From Bacteroidales bacterium (lineage in GTDB: Bacteria > Bacteroidota > Bacteroidia > Bacteroidales > PWNQ01), in contig JAIPAE010000009.1 of NCBI GenBank assembly GCA_021740245.1, positions 1-40,452 of the forward strand: DNA of 40,452 nt. The letters run 5' to 3'. Under the pieces are notes generated by a model. That model made no database searches. It worked only from the letters and a program-made list of their open reading frames with translations, and had not been told where the DNA came from. Shown piece by piece: positions 1 through 8,256 of this stretch. Each line of letters opens with the position of its first letter. Positions within the stretch are counted from its first letter, which is position 1. The translations under genes and the position numbers were made by a program.

Positions 1-133
1 TGGCAATTCCCACAACTACATATATTAAGATATTCCTGTTGTTTTCAATAAAACGTTCAGTTTTTGATAAAGCTTCTTCTACTGCTACAAGATTTTCATC
101 ACCTTGTTCTTGTTTCTTTTTGCTCTTCGCCAT
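1..133 (-). CDS. TPR-type membrane-anchored protein, N-terminal fragment (cut by window edge)
   Basis: Only the first 44 codons are present; the gene continues past base 1. The start ATG is the complement of 131-133. The visible part has a Lys/Glu-rich cytoplasmic head, then the phrase VAVEEALSKTERFIENN, then the start of a hydrophobic segment (ILIYVVVGIA). This head-plus-membrane-anchor layout next to recF and DUF721 is typical of a Bacteroidota tetratricopeptide-repeat protein (YfgM-like), but the TPR part lies outside the window, so the family call is by recall of the N-terminus and neighbourhood. It is transcribed divergently from recF. Confidence 0.6.
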   Translation of the reverse strand, partial: MAKSKKKQEQGDENLVAVEEALSKTERFIENNRNILIYVVVGIA

Positions 134-153
134 AAGGTTTAAATTTTAGATTG

Positions 154-192
154 CAAATCTAAGTTTTTTTCTCAAAATATTAAATAATTTTG
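154..192. promoter_or_regulatory. Divergent -7 boxes between the TPR gene and recF
   Basis: The plus strand has TAATTTTG at 185-192, matching the Bacteroidota -7 consensus TAnnTTTG, about 34 bases before the recF ATG. The minus strand has TAGATTTG (complement of 154-161), about 20 bases before the TPR-gene ATG. No convincing -33 TTTG at the usual spacing is seen for either, so these are -7 matches only. Confidence 0.4.
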
Positions 193-225
193 TTGATAAC
201 ATCTGTAAAATTTCAAATACCATAA

Positions 226-1338
226 ATGATTATAGAAAAGATTGATATAGCCAGTTTTAAGAACTATCCGAAAGCTGAAATTATTTTTTCACCTCGTGTA
301 AATTGTTTTTTAGGTCCGAATGGAGCAGGAAAAACAAATATACTGGATGCATTGTATTACCTTTCATTTTGCAAAAGTTATTTTAATCCGGTAGATTCTC
401 AGAATATAAGGCGAGGTGATGAATTTCTGAGGATTCGGGGAATATATCGGAAAAACGGGGAAACTGATGATGAGCTATCAGTTCTGATCAGAAGGAATTA
501 TCGAAAACAAGTGAAAAGAAATGGGAAAGAATATGATCGTCTGGCTGATCATATCGGACGCTACCCTTTAGTAATGATCACCCCCTCAGATACATCACTG
601 ATCCACGAAGGAAGTGAAGGAAGAAGGAAATTTATTGATGGTATCATCTCACAGTTTGACAAAAATTACCTGAATATTCTTTTGCAATACAATAAAGCAA
701 TACAACAGAGAAATGCCCTTTTGAAAACATTTTCTGAAACCGGAAGGTATGATCCGGTTAGTATTGATATTTGGAATCAGCAATTAATAAAACTTGCACC
801 TCAAATCTTTTCTGTCAGAAAAGACTTTCTGGATTTGTTTATCCCGGTATTTAAAAAATATTTCCGCTTTATTGCCGGGAGTGATGAAAAAGCAGATTTG
901 AAATATGATAGCCAGTTGTACAGGGATTCTATGAGTAATCTGATTAAAGCCAACATTGATAAAGACCGGATACTGAAGTTTTCAACCATAGGCCCGCACA
1001 AGGATGACTTTGAATTTACAATCAATGAATTTCCGTTGAAAAAGTTTGGCTCTCAAGGACAACAGAAATCTTTTATTGTTGCTGCTAAGCTTGCTCAATA
1101 TGAATACATGAAAAACATTAAAGGGTTTAATCCCATTCTGTTAATGGATGATATATTTGATAAATTAGACCAAAAAAGAGTGGAACAAATCATGGTTTTG
1201 GTTTCGGAAAATAATTTTGGACAAATATTTATAACTGATACCCAGCAGGACAGAATTGAAAAAGCATTTAGCCAGATAGAAACAGATAAGAAATTTTTTC
1301 AGGTCAATAACGGGAAACTGGATGAGGTAAAAATATGA
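226..1338 (+). CDS. recF: DNA replication and repair protein RecF
   Basis: RecF is an ABC/SMC-like ATPase that binds single-strand gaps and helps RecO/RecR load RecA. At 370 aa it has the family's usual length. Walker A is GPNGAGKT at residues 30-37. The ABC signature region reads GSQGQQKSF in the C-terminal third, followed by Walker B (ILLMDDIFDKLD) with its acidic pair. The N-terminus (IEKIDIASFKNYPKAEIIF) is the usual RecF opening. The ATG overlaps nothing upstream and sits behind a TAnnTTTG box. The stop overlaps the start of the DUF721 gene by four bases (ATGA), so the two are translationally coupled, an arrangement common in Bacteroidota. Confidence 0.95.
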   Translation: MIIEKIDIASFKNYPKAEIIFSPRVNCFLGPNGAGKTNILDALYYLSFCKSYFNPVDSQNIRRGDEFLRIRGIYRKNGETDDELSVLIRRNYRKQVKRNGKEYDRLADHIGRYPLVMITPSDTSLIHEGSEGRRKFIDGIISQFDKNYLNILLQYNKAIQQRNALLKTFSETGRYDPVSIDIWNQQLIKLAPQIFSVRKDFLDLFIPVFKKYFRFIAGSDEKADLKYDSQLYRDSMSNLIKANIDKDRILKFSTIGPHKDDFEFTINEFPLKKFGSQGQQKSFIVAAKLAQYEYMKNIKGFNPILLMDDIFDKLDQKRVEQIMVLVSENNFGQIFITDTQQDRIEKAFSQIETDKKFFQVNNGKLDEVKI

Positions 1339-1628
1339 AGAAAAAAGACAATCAGCAATTGTTAGGTGATATTGTCAGACAGTTGGTGGATTACTACGGA
1401 CTTGGTTCCAAACTGGACGAGATCAACATTGGTCACTTATGGGATGAAAACATGGGACAAATGATTGCAAAGCATACAAATAATATTTATTTGCATGAAA
1501 AAACATTGGTTATTGAGTTGGATTCTGCTGCGTTGCGAAATGAACTGGCATACGGGAAAGAGAGGATCAGAAATATGATCAATGAGGGACTAAAAAAAAA
1601 TCTGGTAGAGGAGGTTATTGTGAAATAA
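1335..1628 (+). CDS. DUF721 (DciA-like) family protein
   Basis: This 97-residue protein has the DUF721 hallmarks: a short helical N-terminus (QQLLGDIVRQLVDYYGLGSKLDE), a central WDENMGQMIAKHTNNIYL segment and a closing ELAYGKERIRNMINEGL stretch, where Bacteroidota members have an ELxxxKxxIIxxIN pattern. DUF721 includes DciA, the helicase-loading factor in bacteria lacking DnaC/DnaI; small Bacteroidota versions next to recF are common, but their exact role is not settled. It begins inside recF (ATGA overlap), which supports this start and co-transcription. No cysteine cluster or membrane segment is visible. Confidence 0.8.
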   Translation: MKKKDNQQLLGDIVRQLVDYYGLGSKLDEINIGHLWDENMGQMIAKHTNNIYLHEKTLVIELDSAALRNELAYGKERIRNMINEGLKKNLVEEVIVK

Positions 1629-1752
1629 TTTATTATAGGAAAATGCGTACTTTATTTTATAGATAGATACTGGTATTATGCTCTGAATTGTCAGGTGGAT
1701 TTGAATTTAATATATTTTAGCAATAGTTGTTTAAACAAATGGAAGTGGCCAG

Positions 1753-3666
1753 ATGTCACAGGAAAAGGACATTCATGAGGTATTAAAAAATTATTGGGGA
1801 TATTCTGATTTTCGTCCCCTTCAGGAAGATATTATTCGCTCTGTGATAGATGGACAGGATACTCTGGCTTTGCTTCCTACCGGTGGTGGAAAATCTATAT
1901 GTTTTCAGGTTCCAGCATTGGCACTTAAAGGGGTTTGTATTGTTATTACTCCGCTTATTGCTTTGATGAAAGATCAGGTGGATCATCTCAAAACACGAGG
2001 TATAAAGGCGGCTGCGGTTTACAGTGGAATGACGGCCAGACAAATCGATATTACACTGGAAAATGCTGCCCGAGGAGAATTGAAGTTTTTATATTGTTCT
2101 CCGGAACGATTGCAAACGGAAATGTTTCGCCAACGGATTCAGCGTATGGATGTGAATATACTTGCAGTAGATGAATCGCATTGCATATCCCAGTGGGGTT
2201 ATGATTTTCGCCCACCTTATCTGAAAATAGCTGAAATCCGGCCATTGATACCTGATGCTCCTGCTCTTGCATTAACAGCTACGGCTACGCCTGAAGTGGT
2301 CAAAGATATACAGGATAAACTCCATTTTCCCCGGGAAAATGTATTTCAGAAAAGCTTTGAACGGAAGAATCTTACATACGTCGTCCAGCATGAGGAGGAT
2401 AAACTTAACCGCTTGATGCGGGTTATTACACGAATTCATGGTACAGGTATCGTTTATGTCAGGAACAGGAAAAAAACAAGAGAAATTGCACAATGGCTTA
2501 AAAGTCAAAATATAACTGCGAATTATTATCATGCAGGGCTTGATCAGAAAACTCGTGAACGGAGGCAGAAAGAATGGATGGAAGGCATCACAAGAGTTAT
2601 TGTTTCTACTAATGCCTTTGGAATGGGTATTGATAAACCGAATGTACGCTTTGTTGTTCATCTGGACCTCCCGGATAATATTGAAGCCTATTTTCAGGAA
2701 GCCGGAAGAGCCGGACGTGATCAAAATCAAGCCTGGGCGGTTCTGTTGTATAATAATTCTGATCTTATTGATGCTGAACGTTTTTTTGAGTTTGCTTATC
2801 CACCCCTGGATATAATTAAAACTATCTATAATGCCCTGGGGAACTATTTTCAAATACCTGTGGGTACCGGAATGAATACATCGTATGTTTTTGATATTTA
2901 TGACTTTTCAAAAGCCAATAATTTTAATGCTGTTGTTGTTTTTAATGCGTTGAGTTTTCTGGAAAAAGAAGGATATATTCTGGTAAGCGATGCGCTCAGG
3001 AAAAGCTCTAAAGTTCATTTTATTATGAACAGGACAGAGTTATACAAATTTCAGGTTCGCGAAGCATACTATGATCCATTTATTAAAATAATGCTTCGGT
3101 CGTATCCGGGAATGTTTTCTGATTATATTGCCATCAATGAAACCGAAATAGCAAGCAGAGCCAGGATAACTGTTGATAAAACCCGTAAAATCCTTGAACG
3201 GCTGAAGCAAATGAACATATTGGATTATGTTCCCCGGTCAGAAAATCCTCACCTCGTATTCTCAATGCACAGACAGGCACTGAACGATCTGAATATTTCC
3301 AAAAAAAATTATCAGGAGCGAAAAGAGGCAGCCAGTAATCGGCTGAAAGCAATAAAAAAATATGTTATTTCACAAACCCGGTGCCGCAGCCAGTTGCTGT
3401 TAGAATACTTCGGCGAAAAAGATACCATACGTTGTGGCAAATGTGATGTCTGCCGGAAACGGAATAAACTGAACCTGTCCGAATATGAGTTTGATATTGT
3501 TTTGGAAAGAATTAAACCTGAACTTCAAAACAATAAATTGACTATTGATCAGATCGTGGAAATTGCTGATCTTAACAATGAAAATAAAGTACTCAAAGTT
3601 ATTCAGTGGTTATTGGATCATCAGAAAATATCAAAAAAAGGAATTTATTACTATTGGCTTAAGTAA
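1753..3666 (+). CDS. recQ: ATP-dependent DNA helicase RecQ, short form without HRDC
   Basis: Superfamily 2, 3'-5' DNA helicase for recombination and repair. Motif 0 is FRPLQEDII near residues 20-28, Walker A is TGGGKS at 43-48, and the DEAH-type box reads DESH at 140-143, followed by the RecQ aromatic-rich loop (CISQWGYDFRPPY). Motif VI is QEAGRAGRDQ. The C-terminal zinc site is formed by a Cys after SQT and the CGKCDVC triplet, and a winged-helix region precedes it. The protein stops after about 637 residues, and no clear HRDC domain is visible. It stands alone, 124 bases after DUF721. A 12-bp palindrome, TTGTTTAAACAA, lies just upstream (1727-1738). Confidence 0.92.
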   Translation: MSQEKDIHEVLKNYWGYSDFRPLQEDIIRSVIDGQDTLALLPTGGGKSICFQVPALALKGVCIVITPLIALMKDQVDHLKTRGIKAAAVYSGMTARQIDITLENAARGELKFLYCSPERLQTEMFRQRIQRMDVNILAVDESHCISQWGYDFRPPYLKIAEIRPLIPDAPALALTATATPEVVKDIQDKLHFPRENVFQKSFERKNLTYVVQHEEDKLNRLMRVITRIHGTGIVYVRNRKKTREIAQWLKSQNITANYYHAGLDQKTRERRQKEWMEGITRVIVSTNAFGMGIDKPNVRFVVHLDLPDNIEAYFQEAGRAGRDQNQAWAVLLYNNSDLIDAERFFEFAYPPLDIIKTIYNALGNYFQIPVGTGMNTSYVFDIYDFSKANNFNAVVVFNALSFLEKEGYILVSDALRKSSKVHFIMNRTELYKFQVREAYYDPFIKIMLRSYPGMFSDYIAINETEIASRARITVDKTRKILERLKQMNILDYVPRSENPHLVFSMHRQALNDLNISKKNYQERKEAASNRLKAIKKYVISQTRCRSQLLLEYFGEKDTIRCGKCDVCRKRNKLNLSEYEFDIVLERIKPELQNNKLTIDQIVEIADLNNENKVLKVIQWLLDHQKISKKGIYYYWLK

Positions 3667-3811
3667 AGCTTTTTTTGAAGATAGTTTAACTCATTAGCAG
3701 AAGAAAGACAGGAATATAATATGCCTTTTGCTGATAATATATTATCGCTGAAAGCAAATGATTCTTATTGCGCATCCCGCTATATTCCCATAATGGCAGT
3801 ATAACCTGTCC

Positions 3812-4420
3812 TTAATTGTCCAGGCGGTATAAAATTTTTGTTGCCTCTACTGTGGCTCCGGCATTTGCTTCTAGCATGCGTAAATCTTCAGGGGAATAGC
3901 CTTTTTCGTTAATTTTTGCACCGTATTCCTTCATCTGTTTTTTGAAAGAGTCTTCTCCATCCAAAACTTTCCGGGATTCCATCCTTCCTACACGCATTAC
4001 AATGCTTAACAGATCATCCCGGCCACCGGAAATCTTCTTCAGTGTTGCTTTGGCAGAGTCCAGATCAGTAAAACCTGCATCCAGAATCATATTGTTCAAA
4101 TCTTCTACGGACATGTTTTTTAGCTCTTCACCCGATAAATTACCATAATGTTCAGACAATCTTTTTGCATTTTCCCATTCTTTATCGGTTATCATGCGCT
4201 TTGTAACGGACAAACCCAAAAGATTGACCGTTTCTTCAGAAAAAGTTTCCTTTTCTTTTTCTGTTTCTTCTGCCTTCTCTGAATCTTTGGCATCTTCAGC
4301 CATTTTTTCTGTTTCTTTTTTTACCTGATTTAGTTGTTTTTTGGTTTCGTCGACTGAATCTCCACAGGACCAGAAAGCCAAAATAAGGGCGGTAATGGAT
4401 AATACTGCTAACTTTTTCAT
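3812..4420 (-). CDS. Uncharacterised lipoprotein, Lys/Glu-rich
   Basis: The protein has 202 residues with a lipoprotein signal peptide: a basic start (MKK), a hydrophobic core and a lipobox ending at Cys19 (AFWSC). The mature N-terminus (about residues 20-65) is highly charged and rich in Glu and Lys, likely a coiled coil or flexible linker (KKETEKMAEDAKDSEKAEE). The rest is predicted helical (for example the stretch around SEHYGNLSGEELKNMS). No catalytic motif is recognised. It is probably anchored to an outer or inner membrane. It stands alone between recQ (convergent) and the methyltransferase (divergent). The product is real by signal peptide and codon pattern; the function is unknown. 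Confidence 0.7.
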   Translation of the reverse strand: MKKLAVLSITALILAFWSCGDSVDETKKQLNQVKKETEKMAEDAKDSEKAEETEKEKETFSEETVNLLGLSVTKRMITDKEWENAKRLSEHYGNLSGEELKNMSVEDLNNMILDAGFTDLDSAKATLKKISGGRDDLLSIVMRVGRMESRKVLDGEDSFKKQMKEYGAKINEKGYSPEDLRMLEANAGATVEATKILYRLDN

Positions 4421-4546
4421 AGAGAAAGTTTGTTTATATACAACAATGTTCGTTTTTATTTGCTAAATATAAAAAATTATTGGAATCTTTGAAAGAATAA
4501 TTATTGATTTTAGCCATCAATTAAAAATAAAGTGCTTAATATCAAT

Positions 4547-4611
4547 CCATCTGCTATCCTGCCGGAAAGGCTGGCAGTATCTGACTTAAACTACATGCAT
4601 GAATACTGCAG
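4547..4611 (+). repeat. Dispersed intergenic repeat, copy A
   Basis: This copy begins with CCATCTGCT (4547-4555), continues through a small hairpin (CTGCC at 4559-4563 pairing with GGCAG at 4573-4577), and ends with a 33-base block at 4579-4611 whose core is ATGCATGAATA. The same two blocks in the same order and orientation recur at 22453-22570, where the 33-base block matches at 28 of 33 positions and a longer hairpin fills the middle. Both copies are intergenic. Confidence 0.65.
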
Positions 4612-4680
4612 AATAGAAAGCTGTGAACGATATGTTTATTTGTTTTAACAACTTAATAATAACTTATCGCAATGGTTTTA

Positions 4681-4688
4681 TATATTTG
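4681..4688 (+). promoter_or_regulatory. Candidate -7 box for the methyltransferase gene
   Basis: TATATTTG matches TAnnTTTG and lies 20 bases before the ATG at 4709. No -33 TTTG is seen at about 20 bases further upstream, so this is a partial promoter match. Confidence 0.35.
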
Positions 4689-4708
4689 TCATTGTCAAAA
4701 TTTAATTT

Positions 4709-5539
4709 ATGTCATTATTTCGATTACTAAAAACAGCACTTACTTCAGGAGACTACTACAAAGCAATGAATTATGCATTAACTATGTTAGATGGTGATTA
4801 TCAAATGCTGCATTATCCTTTTAAAGTGAATGAAAATGAAAGCTTTAGTGATGCTCAGAATAATCTTATCGAATACTGCATGAGTCATTTACCTGAGGTT
4901 TCAGATAAAAAAGTGTTGGACCTGGGATGCGGAAACGGAATGGTATCCTTTTACCTGGCTCAAAATCACAATGTTAATACAGTTGTGGGGGTGGATGTAA
5001 ATCACAACAATGTAACAATAGCTAATGCAGAAAAGATAAAACGGGAGACACCCAATGTTTATTTCATAATAGATGATGCACAGAATCTGACACAAATAGA
5101 GGATGATAGTTTTGATATCCTTATTAATATCGAAAGCGCATTTCATTATCCAAATAAAGATCAGTTTATGGATGAAGTTCATCGTGTTTTAAAGCCCGGG
5201 GGGCAATTTATTATAGCAGATATTGTGAGGACTAAAAAAGGAAATTTATGGTTACGGAAATGGAAGAAAAGGATGAATTTTAACCATTGGTCTGAAGATG
5301 ATTACATAACAGCCTTTAGTACCAGGCACCTTGAGCTAGAGTCGAAAAGAGACATATCCCACAATATTATAAAAGGATTTAAAATGTATAGGGAATACCT
5401 GAATAATTCAAAACTGGAAAGCTATTTTAATGGTTTTATGGTAAAGTTCTTTTTTATGGTCAATGTAAAGTTGAATATTTATCTTTTAAAAAACAGACGG
5501 AAATATTATGTTTTTCATGGCCAAAAAAACAATGCATAA
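4709..5539 (+). CDS. Class I SAM-dependent methyltransferase
   Basis: The 276-residue protein has a Rossmann-type methyltransferase core. Motif I is VLDLGCGNG at residues 69-77, the acidic end of strand 2 is GVDVNHNN, and the motif IV region (FDILINIESAFHYPNKDQFMDEVHRVLKPGG) resembles the Methyltransf_11/UbiE-like group acting on small molecules. An N-terminal extension of about 65 residues and a C-terminal tail with hydrophobic and basic patches (VKFFFMVNVKLNIYLLKNRRK) are less typical and could suggest a hydrophobic substrate. The substrate cannot be told from sequence. It is a single gene, convergent with the porin gene downstream. Confidence 0.8.
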   Translation: MSLFRLLKTALTSGDYYKAMNYALTMLDGDYQMLHYPFKVNENESFSDAQNNLIEYCMSHLPEVSDKKVLDLGCGNGMVSFYLAQNHNVNTVVGVDVNHNNVTIANAEKIKRETPNVYFIIDDAQNLTQIEDDSFDILINIESAFHYPNKDQFMDEVHRVLKPGGQFIIADIVRTKKGNLWLRKWKKRMNFNHWSEDDYITAFSTRHLELESKRDISHNIIKGFKMYREYLNNSKLESYFNGFMVKFFFMVNVKLNIYLLKNRRKYYVFHGQKNNA

Positions 5540-5691
5540 TCCGGCAGAAAAATCTAGATTTTCCCATAAGAGCATTTGGGCTTTTCAGGATTTTATGATC
5601 ACGGTTAGCCGGCTTTTCAATTCAATATAGTAAACCATTCCTTTTTTTAGAGTTTATGTTATTCTGTTTAATGGAAGATTAAAGCGGTGAT

Positions 5692-5721
5692 ATATCCGGG
5701 TAAAAGATTATACCCGGATAT
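5692..5721. terminator. Strong hairpin between convergent genes
   Basis: A perfect 10-bp stem, ATATCCGGGT at 5692-5701 with ACCCGGATAT at 5712-5721, encloses a 10-base loop. It lies between the convergent methyltransferase and porin genes. No long T tract follows directly on either side, so termination is inferred from position and stem strength. Confidence 0.5.
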
Positions 5722-5805
5722 CAGTATTCATTTTAATTTAAAATAGTTAGGTGTCTTAATTATATTTTGAAATTGAATGTGGTAAAGGGCAAGTAATTGG
5801 TTATT

Positions 5806-6915
5806 TCAGAATCTGACTTCTATAGCAATTTCAACTTGTTCTTTTTTCGTTCCATCCTGATGCAAATATTGATTGTAATCCAGAACCAGCTTATTCTTTA
5901 GGAATCGATATGCAATTCCACCAATGATAGATTCAGTGTCCTGGGAAATATTTGAAAGTGATGTTCTGTAGTAATTTTCAAAGTTATCATAGCGCCCAAA
6001 AAGTGCGAATTGTGTTTTCGGGATTTTTATTTCTCCAAAAAAAGAAAACCCTCTATTTTTCATACTCTTTTTTTCAGCCGGGATATACAGGGAACCGGAT
6101 GAGTTCCCGGTTCCGGTCAGATACTGGCCGGTAAGGGTGAAATGTTTTGTTTGTTTTGAGATAAAAAAAATATTCATATTAAAGTCTGCTTTGTTATCAG
6201 GAATATTTGCTTTCCCGTAAACAAAAGCATAAGTAAACTGTAATCCTGGCATAAAATCTGGTAAAGGGCGTAAGCTTAATCTACCTTCTGCTGTTTTATT
6301 ATTATTTACTTCTGCTGCGTGGTAGCCAGGTCCGTTATATATTCCGAATGAATAACTCCCGTACTTACCCGGATATTTTTTATCGATGTTTTTTTGATAT
6401 TCCTGGTCTATCTTTCCTCCAATAAGCCCGGAGAAAGCAAGTCCAAAATCTGCTGAATTCAGCAAGTGATTGTGTTCAGCAAACATTTTACCCTGAACAC
6501 GATATGGATTGATCGATTGCTCATAGTCCAACCATGGCCTGTGTATCAGTCCAAACTCAACTGAGGAATGTTTTAAACAACCTGTTTTAAATGGTTTCAT
6601 CGCAATGTATAAATATTTAAGCCTCATTTCAACATTGCCTGCATCCTCGCCCACCTGGTCCAGCGTTATATCCTGCGTATATCGTAAGGAAAACATATCG
6701 TTTAGCCGGGTCTTGAATGTAAAATAACCGCGCTTTAATTTAAACTTATTTATGTCTTTCGATATATCATATTCATAAGATAAAAACCATTGTCCGCTGA
6801 TTTTTGTTTGTTCAATAATATCCGTAAGCTTAATGTCATTATTATCTTGACTTTCCTGAGCATTTACACCAATACTTAACAGCAAAATAAATCCCAAAAA
6901 TAGATGTTTATGCAT
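5806..6915 (-). CDS. Outer-membrane beta-barrel protein (porin-like)
   Basis: From the ATG at 6915 the protein has 369 residues and opens with a clean signal peptide (MHKHLFLGFILLLSIGVNAQ, cleavage after the Ala-Gln region). A longer reading from 6942 adds nine residues before the signal peptide and is less likely. The mature part alternates polar and hydrophobic residues as in amphipathic beta strands (for example RLSLRPLPDFMPGLQFTYAFVYG), and the chain ends in Phe (EVRF), as usual for barrel insertion. It resembles phosphate-selective porin O/P-type or other Bacteroidota porins, but substrate and exact family are uncertain. Candidate -7 box TATATTTG on the minus strand at 6977-6984; a TGTTA-N6-TAACA palindrome lies further upstream at 7075. 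Confidence 0.75.
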   Translation of the reverse strand: MHKHLFLGFILLLSIGVNAQESQDNNDIKLTDIIEQTKISGQWFLSYEYDISKDINKFKLKRGYFTFKTRLNDMFSLRYTQDITLDQVGEDAGNVEMRLKYLYIAMKPFKTGCLKHSSVEFGLIHRPWLDYEQSINPYRVQGKMFAEHNHLLNSADFGLAFSGLIGGKIDQEYQKNIDKKYPGKYGSYSFGIYNGPGYHAAEVNNNKTAEGRLSLRPLPDFMPGLQFTYAFVYGKANIPDNKADFNMNIFFISKQTKHFTLTGQYLTGTGNSSGSLYIPAEKKSMKNRGFSFFGEIKIPKTQFALFGRYDNFENYYRTSLSNISQDTESIIGGIAYRFLKNKLVLDYNQYLHQDGTKKEQVEIAIEVRF

Positions 6916-6976
6916 ACTTATTTGTTTTGAATTCAAAGGCATATTTGTATAAAAAAAGGGGTTTCCGGCAAAAATG

Positions 6977-6984
6977 CAAATATA
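6977..6984 (-). promoter_or_regulatory. Candidate -7 box of the porin gene
   Basis: The minus strand reads TATATTTG (TAnnTTTG), about 61 bases before the ATG at 6915. No good -33 partner was found, so confidence is limited. Confidence 0.35.
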
Positions 6985-7074
6985 AAAGAATTGTAATAAT
7001 TAAATATTGATCGTATAAATTAAAAAATTAAGTTAATTTAGATTAATTTAAATAAAGTGTTGAAAATGGCTTAT

Positions 7075-7090
7075 TGTTAACAGGGTAACA
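7075..7090. promoter_or_regulatory. TGTTA-N6-TAACA palindrome, same type as in the hydrogenase control region
   Basis: The sequence TGTTAACAGGGTAACA has inverted half-sites TGTTA and TAACA with six bases between, exactly as in the sites at 18619 and 18636. It lies upstream of the porin gene (minus) and just before the receptor remnant (plus). It may be a Rex or other redox-regulator site, or chance. Confidence 0.35.
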
Positions 7091-7095
7091 GTCTG

Positions 7096-7863
7096 GTGAT
7101 CTACCATTATCATCCTTACAATAAAGCTGAACCAACATCCTCAGGTGATGAAGGCCCCCTTGCTGCACATCACCACAGTGCTATGGATTTTATTGTTATT
7201 GCCTCAATTTTTAGCAGTGATGTAATTGCAGGTCTGGTATTTGTTTTTGCTGGATTCCTTTTAATTCCTTTAATTCGAAAATATTACCATATCCTGTTTC
7301 TTTTTCATAACCGCTTAAGAGTTCGCTATTCTGATTCACGTGCAACAGTGAAAGGTATAAACATGGAACTAAAGTATGTACCTCTGCATGATCTTCTTAT
7401 TCAGGCCGGCTATACTTATCAGAAAAGTTTTTATAACAAGAAAGAAGTCTTATGGGAACCTGATAGCAAAAATGAGGATTCACTAATAGCAACGACAAAT
7501 ATGTTGCGTACTCCGGATTCTTATGGTTATGTGAATGTAAGTTACGATCTTTTTCATTATTGGTCTTTGTCTATGAGTGCAACCTATACCGGGAGTATGA
7601 TTGCTTCTCATATGGTTGATCCGGAATCTGAATATACTGTGCTGGAGAATACTCCGGTTTTCTTTGATCTGAATACCAAAGTAAGTTATCATATGCATCT
7701 GAAAGATGATTTAAGCCTGGAATTGTTTGTGGGTATTAAAAATGTTTTTAATAGTTATCAAACTGATTTTGATGCCGGAATTAACAGGGATGCGGGATAT
7801 ATTTACGGACCAACTATGCCGAGGACATTCATTTTTGGTGTAAAAGCAGGAATGTTCAAGTAG
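7096..7863 (+). pseudogene. TonB-dependent receptor remnant (C-terminal barrel only)
   Basis: From about residue 80 onward the reading frame is a typical C-terminal end of a TonB-dependent receptor: ATVKGINMELKYVPLHDL, IQAGYTYQKS, a TPDSYGYVN segment, TYTGSMI, a GIKNVFNSYQTDFD strand and a DAGYIYGPTMPRTF closing signature. The plug, TonB box, signal peptide and most barrel strands are absent. The first 80 or so codons instead encode an unrelated His-rich stretch (AAHHHSAMDF) and one or two hydrophobic segments (DVIAGLVFVFAGFLLIPLI), with only a GTG start. This looks like a deletion that fused two decayed genes in frame. A short functional membrane protein cannot be excluded but is unlikely. 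Confidence 0.7.
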
Positions 7864-8256
7864 GAAGACAATCAAGTAGCATTAAAAAGTATAAACAAAA
7901 ACTCAAACTGTTGTGCTTTTCGGGCGGTTTCCCATAATCTGATAAATAAAGTACTTTCATTTCGTAACTCGAAAACCAGAGCGTTAGCGTAAGTTTGAGG
8001 CTTGAACCGTGTCCTGCCCAGGATAACTCCCGGCGAATCATCGTAATGTTTTAAAAAAGTCTTTTTTAAAGATAATACGTTGACAGGTATTTCATGTCCC
8101 AGGTTTTCCTCCTCCTTGCTGGCACTTGTGGTTGATAACACTTGTGTATAAACCTACAGCAAATGGTTGCCAATATGCGAAAGCCGGCAGAAACCCTGTG
8201 TTTTCTAACTAAGAAAGTGGAAAAACAAATTTTGAAAAATATAAATTATTGTTGCT
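7864..8256. other. Intergenic stretch with only doubtful small ORFs
   Basis: This 393-bp stretch lies between the receptor remnant and the MBL-fold gene. The longest reading frame (minus strand, 7872-8141, 89 codons, containing QTYANALVFELRNE and TARKAQQFEF) has no recognised family, no signal peptide and no convincing promoter. It could be a small gene, a decayed coding fragment or an intergenic repeat unit. Nothing else is seen. Confidence 0.4.

Larger units (their letters stand above)
4421..4708. other. Intergenic region with one repeat copy and the methyltransferase promoter
   Basis: This 288-bp stretch separates the divergent lipoprotein and methyltransferase genes. It contains one copy of a dispersed repeat (4547-4611, annotated separately) and the TATATTTG box at 4681-4688. 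No ORF, tRNA or strong terminator is seen in the remainder. Confidence 0.6.

Noticed and set aside
1727..1738. 12-bp palindrome TTGTTTAAACAA upstream of recQ
   Set aside because: It lacks the TGTTA-N6-TAACA spacing of the redox operators, and short AT-rich palindromes are common by chance here.
2272..2853. 193-codon minus-strand frame inside recQ
   Set aside because: It is fully covered by the well-supported recQ reading frame and has low-complexity, Cys/Ile-rich composition typical of an antisense shadow.
3769..3782. Short shared string TTGCGCATCCCG at about 3770 and about 40417
   Set aside because: Only about 12 bases match and the flanks differ, so it is not enough to claim a repeat family.
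7872..8141. 89-codon minus-strand frame after the receptor remnant
   Set aside because: No family, signal peptide or promoter is recognised; it may be a decayed or repeated piece. It is mentioned under the intergenic entry rather than called as a gene.
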